From Dactylonectria macrodidyma (Eukaryota > Ascomycota > Sordariomycetes > Hypocreales > Nectriaceae): a stretch of DNA of 64,000 nucleotides. Numbering within the stretch: position 1 is the first letter of the stretch; each line of letters starts with the position of its first letter. The notes under the pieces are model-generated. The model saw only the letters and a list, made by a program, of their open reading frames with translations. It was not told the origin of the DNA and ran no database searches. The stretch spans positions 310,001 to 374,000 of the forward strand of contig JAGMUV010000028.1 in assembly GCA_020744425.1 (NCBI GenBank), read 5' to 3'. Shown here in pieces: positions 55,969-64,000 of the stretch. The translations under genes and the position numbers were made by a program.

Positions 55969-56735
55969 TTTGACTTGAACGATTGAGAGGCGGATAAAGT
56001 GAATTAATACCGTAGAGCACGGACAGGGGGTTTGGTAGAGTGGAAAAGCGAAGGACAGAAGAATTCTAACCATCGTCGAGCGGCGAATCGCAGCATTTAA
56101 AGCTGGTTCTAACTCCAAACTCCAACCCATCCCCTATCCCTGCTTCAACAGCAATTTATTCAAGGGGCTGAAGAGCTGAGTATCACTATGCAAGGCTCAC
56201 ACAAAGGCTATTCCCCCTAAGCCGATGTCTGCACATTGCCCTTCGCTATAAGGGATTAGATTCTTACTGTCAAGGCGGCAGACTGCGTCTAGAAGCTGAA
56301 TGCCCTCATCAAACGTCCCCACCCCCACCCGCAGGATTCAGTTTGGGCCAGGCAGACACGGAGTCTGGGCTTAGGAGATCTATCCCTCAATCGGTGTGAT
56401 TACTCCGATCGCTTCTGAACGTCTCCCTCCTGTGGGGACGAAGTCGCCTTGCATGGCTAGCCAGGGGTAGCGCGGCTTTCCTTTCAGCTCATCAAGCTAA
56501 TGTGCCCTAATAAGTGCGTCCCATACTTGGATGGGCCGCATGCGTATCATATACGTTACCTATTAACTAAGAACAGGAGGGTGCGCTGTTTGGGCACCCA
56601 GGTGCCTATATATCAGCCACTAAGATCAGACGACAGTGGGCCCACCATTTAGTAGGCAAGATTCCCCAATGGCGAAAATTTCTTTTCTCCAGCACCCGAT
56701 CGCAGTCAAATTTCTTCTTCCTTCCTTCGCACCCA
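55969..56735. promoter_or_regulatory. Divergent upstream region between GPI protein and ankyrin gene
   Basis: 767 bp between divergent start codons. Pyrimidine-rich TTTCTTCTTCCTTCCTTCG just before the ankyrin start is typical of fungal core promoters. No other gene. Confidence 0.4.
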
Positions 56736-58532
56736 ATGCTGCGTCTTGCAAGTGAGCTTCTTCGGAGTATTGCTGCTCAGCTTGAGTCGGAAAGAGATGT
56801 CAATGCACTTGCTCGAACCAACAGTAGGCTCTTCTCTTGCTTAGATCCCTTTCTGTACCGCCACAATGTGCAACAGTCAGAAAGCTCAGCACTTCGATGG
56901 GCTGCCCTCCATGGCCAAGGGCGAACGGCCAGGAAAGCAATAGGTGCTGGGTCTGAAGGGATAGGCGAGGCATGGGGACTATCGGCAGAGAATGGGCACG
57001 AAGAGGTGATAAGGATTTTGCTGGCTATCGATGGTGTTGGTGGAGATTCGATGGACGGTTACGGCCGGACGCCGCTGTCACGCGCCGCAGCGGGGGGTTA
57101 CGAGTCGATCGTTAAGCTTCTCCTGGACTCGGGCAGGGTTGACATCGATTCGAGGGACGATGTCGGCTGGACACCATTTTCACGGGCTGCATCTGCGGGG
57201 CACGAGTCTGTCATCAAGCTTCTCCTGGACTCGGGAAAGGTCGAAATCGATTCGAGGGATGATCACGGCCGGACGCCGCTATCACACGCCGCAGCGGAGG
57301 GGTACGAGTCGATCGTCAAGCTTCTCCTGGACTCGGGAAGGGTTGACATCAATTCGAGAAATAACTCTAGCCAGACACCATTTTTACTAGCCGCGTCTGG
57401 AGGGCACGAGTCCATCGTTAAGCTTCTCCTGGATTCGGAAAGGGTTGATATCGATTCGAGGGACTATCACGGCCAGACCCCGCTATCACAAGCCGCAGCA
57501 AAGGGGCACGAGCCGATCGTTAAGCTTCTCCTGGACTCGGGAAAGGTTGAAATCGATTCGACGGACGATAATGGCCAGACGCCGCTATCACACGCCGCAG
57601 CGGGGGGGTATGAGTCGATTGTTAAGCTTCTCCTGGACTCGGGAAAGGTCGAAATCGATTCGAGGGACCATTACGGCTGGACTCCATTTTCACGAGCCGC
57701 ATCTAAGGGATCCGAGTCGATCGTTAAGCTTCTCCTAGATTCGGGAAAGGTGGAGATCGATTCGAGGGACGATGGCGGCTGGACTCCATTTTCACGAGCT
57801 GCATCTAGGGGATCCGATTCGATCGTTAAGCTTCTCCTAGATTCGGGAAAGGTGGAGATCGATTCAAGGGACGATGACGGCCAGACGCCGCTATCACTCG
57901 CCGCATCTACGGGATCTGAGTCGATCGTCAAGCTTCTCCTAGATTCGGGAAAGGTGGAGATCGATTCTAGGGATAACTTTCGCGGCCAGACGCCGCTATC
58001 ACAGGCCGCAGCGCGGGGGCACGAGTCCATCTTCAAGCTTCTCCTAGACTCGGGAAGGGTTGACATCAATTCGAGGAATAACTATGGCCACACACCATTT
58101 TCACACGCCGCAGCGGGGGGGTATGAGTCGATCGTCAAGCTTCTCCTGGACTCGGGGGAGGCTGACATCGATTCGAAGGACCATTACGGTCAGTCGCCCC
58201 TATCACACGCTGCAGCGCGGGGGTATAAGTCGATCGTCAAGCTTCTCCTGGACTCGGAAAGGGTTGACATCGATTCGAGGGACGATGACGGCCAGACGCC
58301 GCTGTCACACGCCGCAGCGGGGGGGTACGAGTCGACCGTCAAGCTTCTCCTGGACTCGGGAAAGGTTGACATCGATTCGAGGGACGATAACGGCTGGACG
58401 CCGCTATCACACGCCGCAGCGGGGCGGTACGAGTCCGTCTTCGAGCTTCTCCGGACTCAGGCAACCCACTCCATCCACTCTACTGACGACGAGTTAGTGG
58501 AGTGGATGGAGTGGATAGATGATCTGGGTTAG
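56736..58532 (+). CDS. F-box-like / ankyrin-repeat protein with 14 near-identical repeats
   Basis: An intronless 598-residue protein. Residues 1-45 look like an F-box (LRLASELLRSIAAQL...LARTNSRLF), which would link it to SCF ubiquitin ligases. A degenerate ankyrin unit at ~80-108 is followed by 14 units of 34 residues (one of 35) at 110-586, each with the core TPLSxAAxxGxESIVKLLLD. At DNA level the 102 bp units share words such as AAGCTTCTCCTGGACTCGGG. Units 7, 8 and 9 are most alike. Such homogeneity points to recent duplication or gene conversion and to a repeat number that may vary between strains. The target protein is unknown. Confidence 0.85.
   Translation: MLRLASELLRSIAAQLESERDVNALARTNSRLFSCLDPFLYRHNVQQSESSALRWAALHGQGRTARKAIGAGSEGIGEAWGLSAENGHEEVIRILLAIDGVGGDSMDGYGRTPLSRAAAGGYESIVKLLLDSGRVDIDSRDDVGWTPFSRAASAGHESVIKLLLDSGKVEIDSRDDHGRTPLSHAAAEGYESIVKLLLDSGRVDINSRNNSSQTPFLLAASGGHESIVKLLLDSERVDIDSRDYHGQTPLSQAAAKGHEPIVKLLLDSGKVEIDSTDDNGQTPLSHAAAGGYESIVKLLLDSGKVEIDSRDHYGWTPFSRAASKGSESIVKLLLDSGKVEIDSRDDGGWTPFSRAASRGSDSIVKLLLDSGKVEIDSRDDDGQTPLSLAASTGSESIVKLLLDSGKVEIDSRDNFRGQTPLSQAAARGHESIFKLLLDSGRVDINSRNNYGHTPFSHAAAGGYESIVKLLLDSGEADIDSKDHYGQSPLSHAAARGYKSIVKLLLDSERVDIDSRDDDGQTPLSHAAAGGYESTVKLLLDSGKVDIDSRDDNGWTPLSHAAAGRYESVFELLRTQATHSIHSTDDELVEWMEWIDDLG
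57063..58493 (+). repeat. Tandem array of 102 bp ankyrin-coding units
   Basis: 14 units in one frame. One has an extra codon (unit 9, DNFRG). The units lie below the length usually needed for RIP, which may explain why they survive in a genome showing RIP-like damage. Confidence 0.85.
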
Positions 58533-59553
58533 TGGACGAGTCTATTACGTCAGCAAGTTAGCAGCTGGTAAAAGTGAAGCTATTTCCAACCTCCTTATGT
58601 CACAGTCAACAGCAATATAGTGACAATTGGCGCTGCCTCTATTAGATAGTATCCTAAGTTAAAGAAGGGAGAGAAGAGAAGGAAGGAAGGAAAAGGGGAG
58701 AGAGGCAGTCGTAGCTAAGCTAGGCTCCCCTCTTCACAGCATACACGTTAGCCGAGTTTATCTCCGAGGCAGAATCCGGCTCCCCAATATTCTCGCTTCG
58801 CAAGGCAGAGAAGGTTGGCTCGAGTATAGCAGGCAAAACTCTAATCCCGATAGGGTTACAGAACGGCGATGTAGCATATACAGGAGACCTAGCTATGATA
58901 CACGCACTCGCCAGGCTAATATAGAAATATATAAGAAAGAGGACAGTAATTAATTTTAATTAATTTTAGGTGTTGCTATTATTTTATCTTAATATTGGAG
59001 GGAAAGGCATGGTTAGGTGCTTCACTCGGTTATGAACCATGTTAACGTCATTCTGATTTAGAGGCGTCACGAAAGTTTGGTGTGATGCTATACTGGCAGA
59101 GTAGGCTGACTCTAGCAAGCTATCGATTGGAAGAGCTCATTAAACGGATAGGACTCTCATTCAGGGTTTGACTAAACGTAGCCACATCAAAACCACATTG
59201 GTCGCCATGAAGGCCCTGGAGCACATGCTGAGGCACTAACGTTAAGCAACAAATTGTTCACGTGACTTCGTATCGGACTGGGCCGTTCAGCTGGACGGAC
59301 GCGGCGCGCCCCGATTGCTCAAGACATGACAGTATCGCCAGTTTTTGCCCGTTAACGCAAGCCACCGGCATAAAGTCGTTCCAGGACCCCGCTCATAGGG
59401 GCACGGGGAGGTTGAGCTTGCGGTATAAAGAGTGGCCCTGGGTGACTCTGGCCATAAAATTTCCTCCCTTCTCTCTATCATCGACTGTGACAAGTTGCCC
59501 AGCGAGTCTTACAAAGTTCATACATTTTCTTGATCCAAGTTGATTCATTTATC
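58533..59553. other. Intergenic; purine-rich tract
   Basis: A GA-rich tract (GGAAGGAAGGAAAAGGGG) at about 58665-58712. No gene recognised. The last ~200 bp are the presumed promoter of the VOC gene. Confidence 0.4.
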
Positions 59554-60017
59554 ATGGCTGCTGAGTGGAAGCCTCCTGCTTTTGGAACCCCTGTCTGGAT
59601 GGGTATCCCAGCTAAGGATGTTAGTCGTGGTATGAACACCTATCCACGTCCTTCTACCCTAGACTCCCTCACTAACACAATCCAGCATCCCAATTCTACG
59701 ATACTGTCTTTAAGCTTCCTTTCAAGAAAGACCAGCCCGCCAGCGACCCTAATGACGAGTGCAACAGCTTCGACCTCAACCCGTCCCTGAACCTCAGTGG
59801 TGGCATCCAGAAGGCCCCTGACCCAACCGGCTTGTTCGCTCCCGGCAGGGGTGGCATCTGCGTCTACTGGTTTGTTGAGGATGTCGATGCAATTGCCCCA
59901 GTTATTGAGAAGGCTGGCGGGAAGATGCTCAGCGAGAAGGAGAAGGAGTGTGAGGGGTTTTATAGGTTCTTTGAGGATACTGAGGGGACTGTTGGTGCTG
60001 TGTACATGATGGCCTAA
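59554..60017 (+). CDS. VOC / glyoxalase-fold protein
   Basis: Two exons: 59554-59629 and 59686-60017. The 56 nt intron (GTATGA...CCAG, branch CTAAC) gives 135 residues. The splice joins KDVSR to ASQFYDTVFKLPF, the usual start of this family (GTPVWMGIPAKDVSRA). Later parts: NLSGGIQKAPDP, GRGGICVYWFVEDVDAI, and an end FYRFFEDTEGTVGAVYMM. The family (vicinal oxygen chelate: glyoxalase I, dioxygenases, bleomycin-resistance proteins) binds a metal; the Glu in FFEDTEG is a likely ligand position. Exact reaction unknown. The length is that of a single-module member. Confidence 0.85.
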
Positions 60018-60716
60018 GGTTGATGATGCCACTGTGCGGCAATCACTTATAACATTTCGAAGTAATTTAACTCAGAAAATGTTAAGAGTATCTCGCCTCT
60101 ATCTACACCGGCTTGCAATGAACAATTGAGGCCATTGCGATGATCGCCATCATTGTCCAAGGGTTTGGGTCTATGATAAATCTGAATGAGGGTAGCAGTC
60201 GAACATGGCGGTCAATGACGAATTTTCTTACATTACGCGACGATCGGCATTCGGCTGAACTTGTATACTCCATGCAACACTGACAGCGGCTATCACTAAA
60301 AATAGCGGCCACAACCGAGTAGGAATTCTCATCAAGTCAAGTCAATCCGACCCCGACGATACCTCATTCAATTGCTCCCCCTCCTCGAATATCATCCGAC
60401 TGGGATCCTGAACACGATATTGAGGTGTGTGGGAACTTGAACCTCCAAGTGTCTCGATGTCGCCTGGCCTTCGCCTTGCTAATGCCGGCTCCGCTCGTCT
60501 CCATTCTGTTCGTCTTGCTGTGTAATCATCGAATTCCTAACTGGTTTTGAAATATACCCTTGTTCAGTCCAGCCTGCTCTATTCAAACTCAAAAAGAGCC
60601 TATGGGGACCGAGACCCCCCTAGTACAAGCTGTCTGCGTTGGATCGCCTTCAACATATTGACTTCGATTTTTTCCATCCGGATTCATTACGCCTATCGCT
60701 TTAACCGAACAGAGCC
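60018..60716. other. No recognisable gene
   Basis: 3' flank of the VOC gene; short frames only. Confidence 0.35.
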
Positions 60717-61150
60717 ATCATCGCAGAGGATGTACAAGAACTCCAGCATCACGGAATTTCACTGGCCAGCATAGTTACATTCTTCTCCACGGCGCGTCTG
60801 TTAGACGGTGCAGGACAAGAGTGGCGCAAGTTACGCAGGGATGTGATTGCTTCGACTGCATCTTTGACTTTTCAACAGGGCCCGTTGGATCTCCTGTGCA
60901 GAGAAAGTGAGTTTTAGTATGGTGGTTTTTCAATCGGCACTGCACTCTGTGCCTTGATCATGGGATTCCATCCATGTCAATAGGCGACTGAATTTTTGCC
61001 GAAGAGGTCCTTCATTTCTAAGCTGAATAGTGTCCTTTTCAACTGGCTAGAAGACCTCCACAATGCGCAGGTTGACCTGGTCAAGTACGGCAGAAATGAG
61101 GCGGCTATTTTATGTAAGGTCTCAAAATCAGAGGGGACCTACTATTCTTG
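60717..61150 (+). pseudogene. Hypothetical protein relic
   Basis: Two open segments read like protein: VQELQHHGISLASIVTFFST with LDGAGQEWRKLRRDVIASTA (60726-60907), then FISKLNSVLFNWLEDLHNAQ and VDLVKYGRNEAAIL (from ~61000). The gap (60908-60983) has a GTGAGT donor and an AATAG acceptor, but the phases do not match. The VDL.(E)YGR.E stretch recalls a motif in fungal NLR-neighbourhood proteins. No function can be given. Confidence 0.4.
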
Positions 61151-62390
61151 TCATAGTAGACGGCCATTGGAAAGCTGCAATAGCAGTAGCAGCATATTCT
61201 GGGATTGGTGGGTTAATGAAACGAAATATGACGACCTGCGCTGCCGCACACCGCTTCGCGCAGGTAATATCAGGTCCAAAGCGAAGCTAGGGCAGAAAGC
61301 ACATAAAGGGCTTGAGGAACATCTGCCCATTGGCCAGACGAGATCCAGATCCATACGCTCCGTGACGAAGATCTCCCGACCGGGTACGAACCGGTAGTGG
61401 AGCGGATGCAGGGGCATGGGCCACCAGCGACCCAGCTCCAGGTCGAGCTCCCCTCAATGCAGGTCGTGACTCGACGACCCACGGCGGCCAAGTCAAGAAG
61501 CTCTGTGCGGTACGATGCAGGCGAGGCTGGTCGTGGCCGTGTCGCGACGCGTCGGCTCCATGCTGCTATCGTACTCGACTGGCTGGGATGGAGAACTGAG
61601 AACTCTATTGACGGTTTTGTTCGCCCAAACACATCAGCGATAGAGAAGCACGACCTCGAGTACTCAACTCTACTGCCTTGGCGAATTTGTCCATAAGCAG
61701 GTCCCTTCATGAGATGAGACATAATAATAACGCATAATTAGTGAAGAGTGTGTGATGCCGCCCTGCCGTACAGCATGAGAACGATATTATTAGGCGAGAG
61801 GTGCTCACTCAACTGCGAGTAAGCGCCTGTGGCTGAGGGGGTCAGATGACTGACTTGCTTCTGCCTAATGCTGCCCAGCCACCTTTTTACTTAAACGACA
61901 GCCGCGATGTCATGGCTTCTTTCATAATCGTTAACCTTTTTGAGGTACTGTACGCTCTATTAATTAAACTTCGACGCAGATCCTAAAATCCTACTAAACC
62001 CCCGCGATTAAAGGGGACAAGTTGCGCTATCAGGTTGGTTATTATGCTTAGCGATCACAGCGTTCTGCAGGTAGATCCAACTTATCCAGGCAGAGGCAAG
62101 TAATCTTTCTAAGAAACCTCAGTAACCAAACACTAATCGTCCTTCATAGCTCACCTTGCCTCTAGATCATCCTACGAGTGTAAGGGGCTGGCCCGTAGGT
62201 AGGTGCGCTGAGGGACTAGCCGTGCATTGATCTATCAAAAGCTAAGGAGGAATGAATCCTCCTTCGTGGGCCCGATACGGGCCCGGCCCTAGATAGCTAC
62301 GGAGGCGGTGAGACATAGCAGAATATGCACCCAGGCCCCAGCCTGTAACAACGAGTAAACATATCTTAACCTAATGACTATACAATTAGC
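61151..62390. other. No recognisable gene; short palindromes
   Basis: Some GC-rich frames at 61290-61720 on both strands have no domain. Short inverted repeats occur at about 62246-62266 (AAGGAGGAATGAATCCTCCTT) and 62269-62285 (GGGCCCGATACGGGCCC). They could belong to a decayed element. Confidence 0.35.
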
Positions 62391-62539
62391 TGGATGTACA
62401 CTATAAGAACGGAGTACGTTACTATACGAGCATTTTTTAAGGAAGAATATAAAAGACCGGGAGCTATATCGCCTAATGATAATAATGCTTATACATTAGG
62501 CAAAATAGGGGAGTATAATGTTATTATTACTATCTTACC

Positions 62540-64000
62540 TAACGTACATGATAAGCGAGTGGGACAAACAAGCGAGCGTGACAAAAATTCTAACCTCTAA
62601 GATTCAAACCTCAATAAAACCATAACAATGCCATTAATCAATTAAAACTAATCGCTATGCTCTTCCTCAGAGGTCTCAATTATAATCTGACAGGTTCTTG
62701 CATTATGACCAGCCTTTCTACATGTTCCACAGCGCCTTTCCCTTGGCAGCGCTGACCTCCTTCGACCACCACTTCTCGACGATTCAGCCACTACCTGCGC
62801 ATCAACGTCTCTCTGATCCATCTCATCCCTCCCCTCATCTAAAGTCATCTTCCCTCCTTTACGTAGGCGGGTTCTTTTCGCTCTGCGCCGCTTACTAAGA
62901 CTCTCATTTGCCTATCAAAGGATCTAGTTTTCAGACTTTAATAATACTATCTGATGCATTATTGCTATCGTTCCCTTAGAAAATGACTTAAGAGCCTCAA
63001 GAATAGATGCTGGAGAGCTGCTCTGATGCCTTCTGATTCGTCTTTCCAGGTATTCAGTCTGAGAGCTAGCCTCAAGCACTGTCTTTGGGGTCTTCGAGAC
63101 CCAAGGTTTGGGGAGGCTGATCTCCTCCTCAATCGGTGTTAGAGTCCGTAGCTGTACATCAAGCTTCAATATGACATTTTCTGGGTTCAAGGGAATAATT
63201 CCGGCCCCTTTAAAACTTCCCTTAATATTACTCTTTGTTATAGCGGCTTTGTAGGCAGTGTAGAAGGCTGAGAAGAACTCGGTCTTCGAAACGTGAGTTA
63301 TAGAGCACCTGATAAATTGCTCAATTGCTCGACTATAAGCTATTTTAAGCGGCCTAAAGCACCCAACATCAAGAGGCTGAAGCAGGTGAGATAAATGAGG
63401 CGGCATACAAAGCGTAATAATGTGGTTCTCTTTATAATATTTCTTAAAGTCGACGGAGTAGTAACTTTCATGCCCATCGAGGATCAGAAGACGATAGCGA
63501 CCAGTTAATTGATTCTTTGTATACTGATTAAAGTGCTTAAGCCACTCAAGACCTGTTTCATTATCGGTCTAGCCATTTGGAGTTATTGCAATAGCCTAAT
63601 CGCCTAGGAGGCTGCTTTCCTAGTACCAGCTAGCGAGGTAATATTAGCCCGCAACCACAATAAACGGCTGGATCGCCCAGCCTTCTGCATTGATCGCCTA
63701 AATGACCGTAACCCATTCCCGGTTTCCAGGCTAGACTGATTTCGGGTTTCCACGCCTATCTGCGCCTATGACGACCATTCCGCTTGCGATTATGCCTATC
63801 ATAAAGCCAGTCTTATCAAAGTTATAAATATCAGCTAGGTCGATACTATATTTCGCGATTGTATTCTCCACGAGCCTAAACCAGTTGCGAATAATAGTCA
63901 GATCTTCGCATTTAGCTTTTTGATAGTCGTATTTACGAAAAAAACGCGTCTTAAGCTCTTAGTATCGCCTGACGAAGTTAGAAGCCCAGCGCTTGCCGAC
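62540..64000 (-). mobile_element. Fot1/pogo transposon, running off the window (copy 5)
   Basis: The 3' terminal motif lies at about 62551-62582 (AAGCGAGTGGGACAAACAAGCGAGCG). The minus-strand transposase is readable from the window end. The DDE part includes MPPHLSHLLQPLDVGCFRPL (about 63350-63406), then FKGAGIIPLNPENVILKLDV, then the C-terminus with zinc knuckle CGTCRKAGHNARTC (about 62690-62740) and end at 62648. A few stops remain, but this is the best-preserved copy. The 5' end lies beyond 64000. Confidence 0.8.

Noticed and set aside
57671..58069. Minus-strand frame in the ankyrin array
   Set aside because: Periodic shadow of the 102 bp repeat; the sense frame has F-box and ankyrin features.
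61397..61696. GC-rich frames on both strands near 61.3-61.7 kb
   Set aside because: No domain on either strand and low-complexity composition; not called a gene.
62246..62290. Short palindromes as possible transcription terminators
   Set aside because: Hairpin terminators are not a fungal polymerase II signal, and no gene ends here.

Overview
The window is nuclear DNA of a filamentous ascomycete (Pezizomycotina). Genes carry short introns (46-119 nt) with fungal branch points (CTAAC or CTGAC). Families include HET-S/HeLo, DUF7580, a GH127-type glycosidase, a VAO/BBE-type oxidase, a fungal TBC protein and histone H2B. The transposon set (Fot1/pogo, Tad-like LINE, Helitron, a hAT-like element, solo LTRs) is also typical. 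Several dead genes carry stops only where CAA, CAG or CGA would be expected, and they sit in AT-rich DNA; this points to RIP-like C-to-T mutation. I found no rRNA, tRNA or CRISPR.

Layout. 0-3.1 kb: nested, decayed Fot1/pogo elements with a solo LTR. 4.4-24.4 kb: an island bounded by two ~1 kb repeats in inverted orientation, each ending in a (CAA)n tail. Inside are a dead Tad-like LINE, an intact six-exon GH127-like glycosidase, scraps of a NACHT gene and an aldehyde dehydrogenase, a small hypothetical gene, a RIP-damaged gene, and a divergent pair. The pair is a very large zinc-finger/pseudokinase/HeLo gene on the minus strand and a DUF7580 gene on the plus strand. 24.4-30 kb: AT-rich wasteland with RIP-killed membrane-protein and ferritin-like genes and a solo LTR. 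30.8-32.8 kb: a secreted FAD-linked oxidase. 33.9-36.5 kb: a long palindrome, a RIP-killed gene and an MFS transporter stub. 36.9-43.5 kb: a nearly intact Helitron with unusual ~160 bp inverted repeats at both ends. 44.9-60 kb: a more ordinary gene stretch with a TBC protein lacking both catalytic fingers, a divergent histone H2B, an AT-hook gene split by a hAT-like element, a GPI-type surface protein, an F-box/ankyrin protein with 14 near-identical repeats, and a VOC/glyoxalase-fold protein. 60.7-64 kb: a gene relic, then another Fot1/pogo copy running off the window.

Most interesting item: the minus-strand gene at 16438-20990. By my splicing model it encodes one 1432-residue protein: a fungal NLR-like N-terminal region, C2H2-type fingers, a 22-residue repeat block, a kinase fold that has lost DFG and catalytic-loop residues, a HET-S-type HeLo domain, and an amyloid-motif-like tail. 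Joining a HeLo four-helix-bundle executioner to a pseudokinase recalls animal and plant MLKL, with the domains in reverse order. The neighbouring DUF7580 gene shares its 458 bp upstream region. A role in regulated cell death or allorecognition is inference from domain identity.
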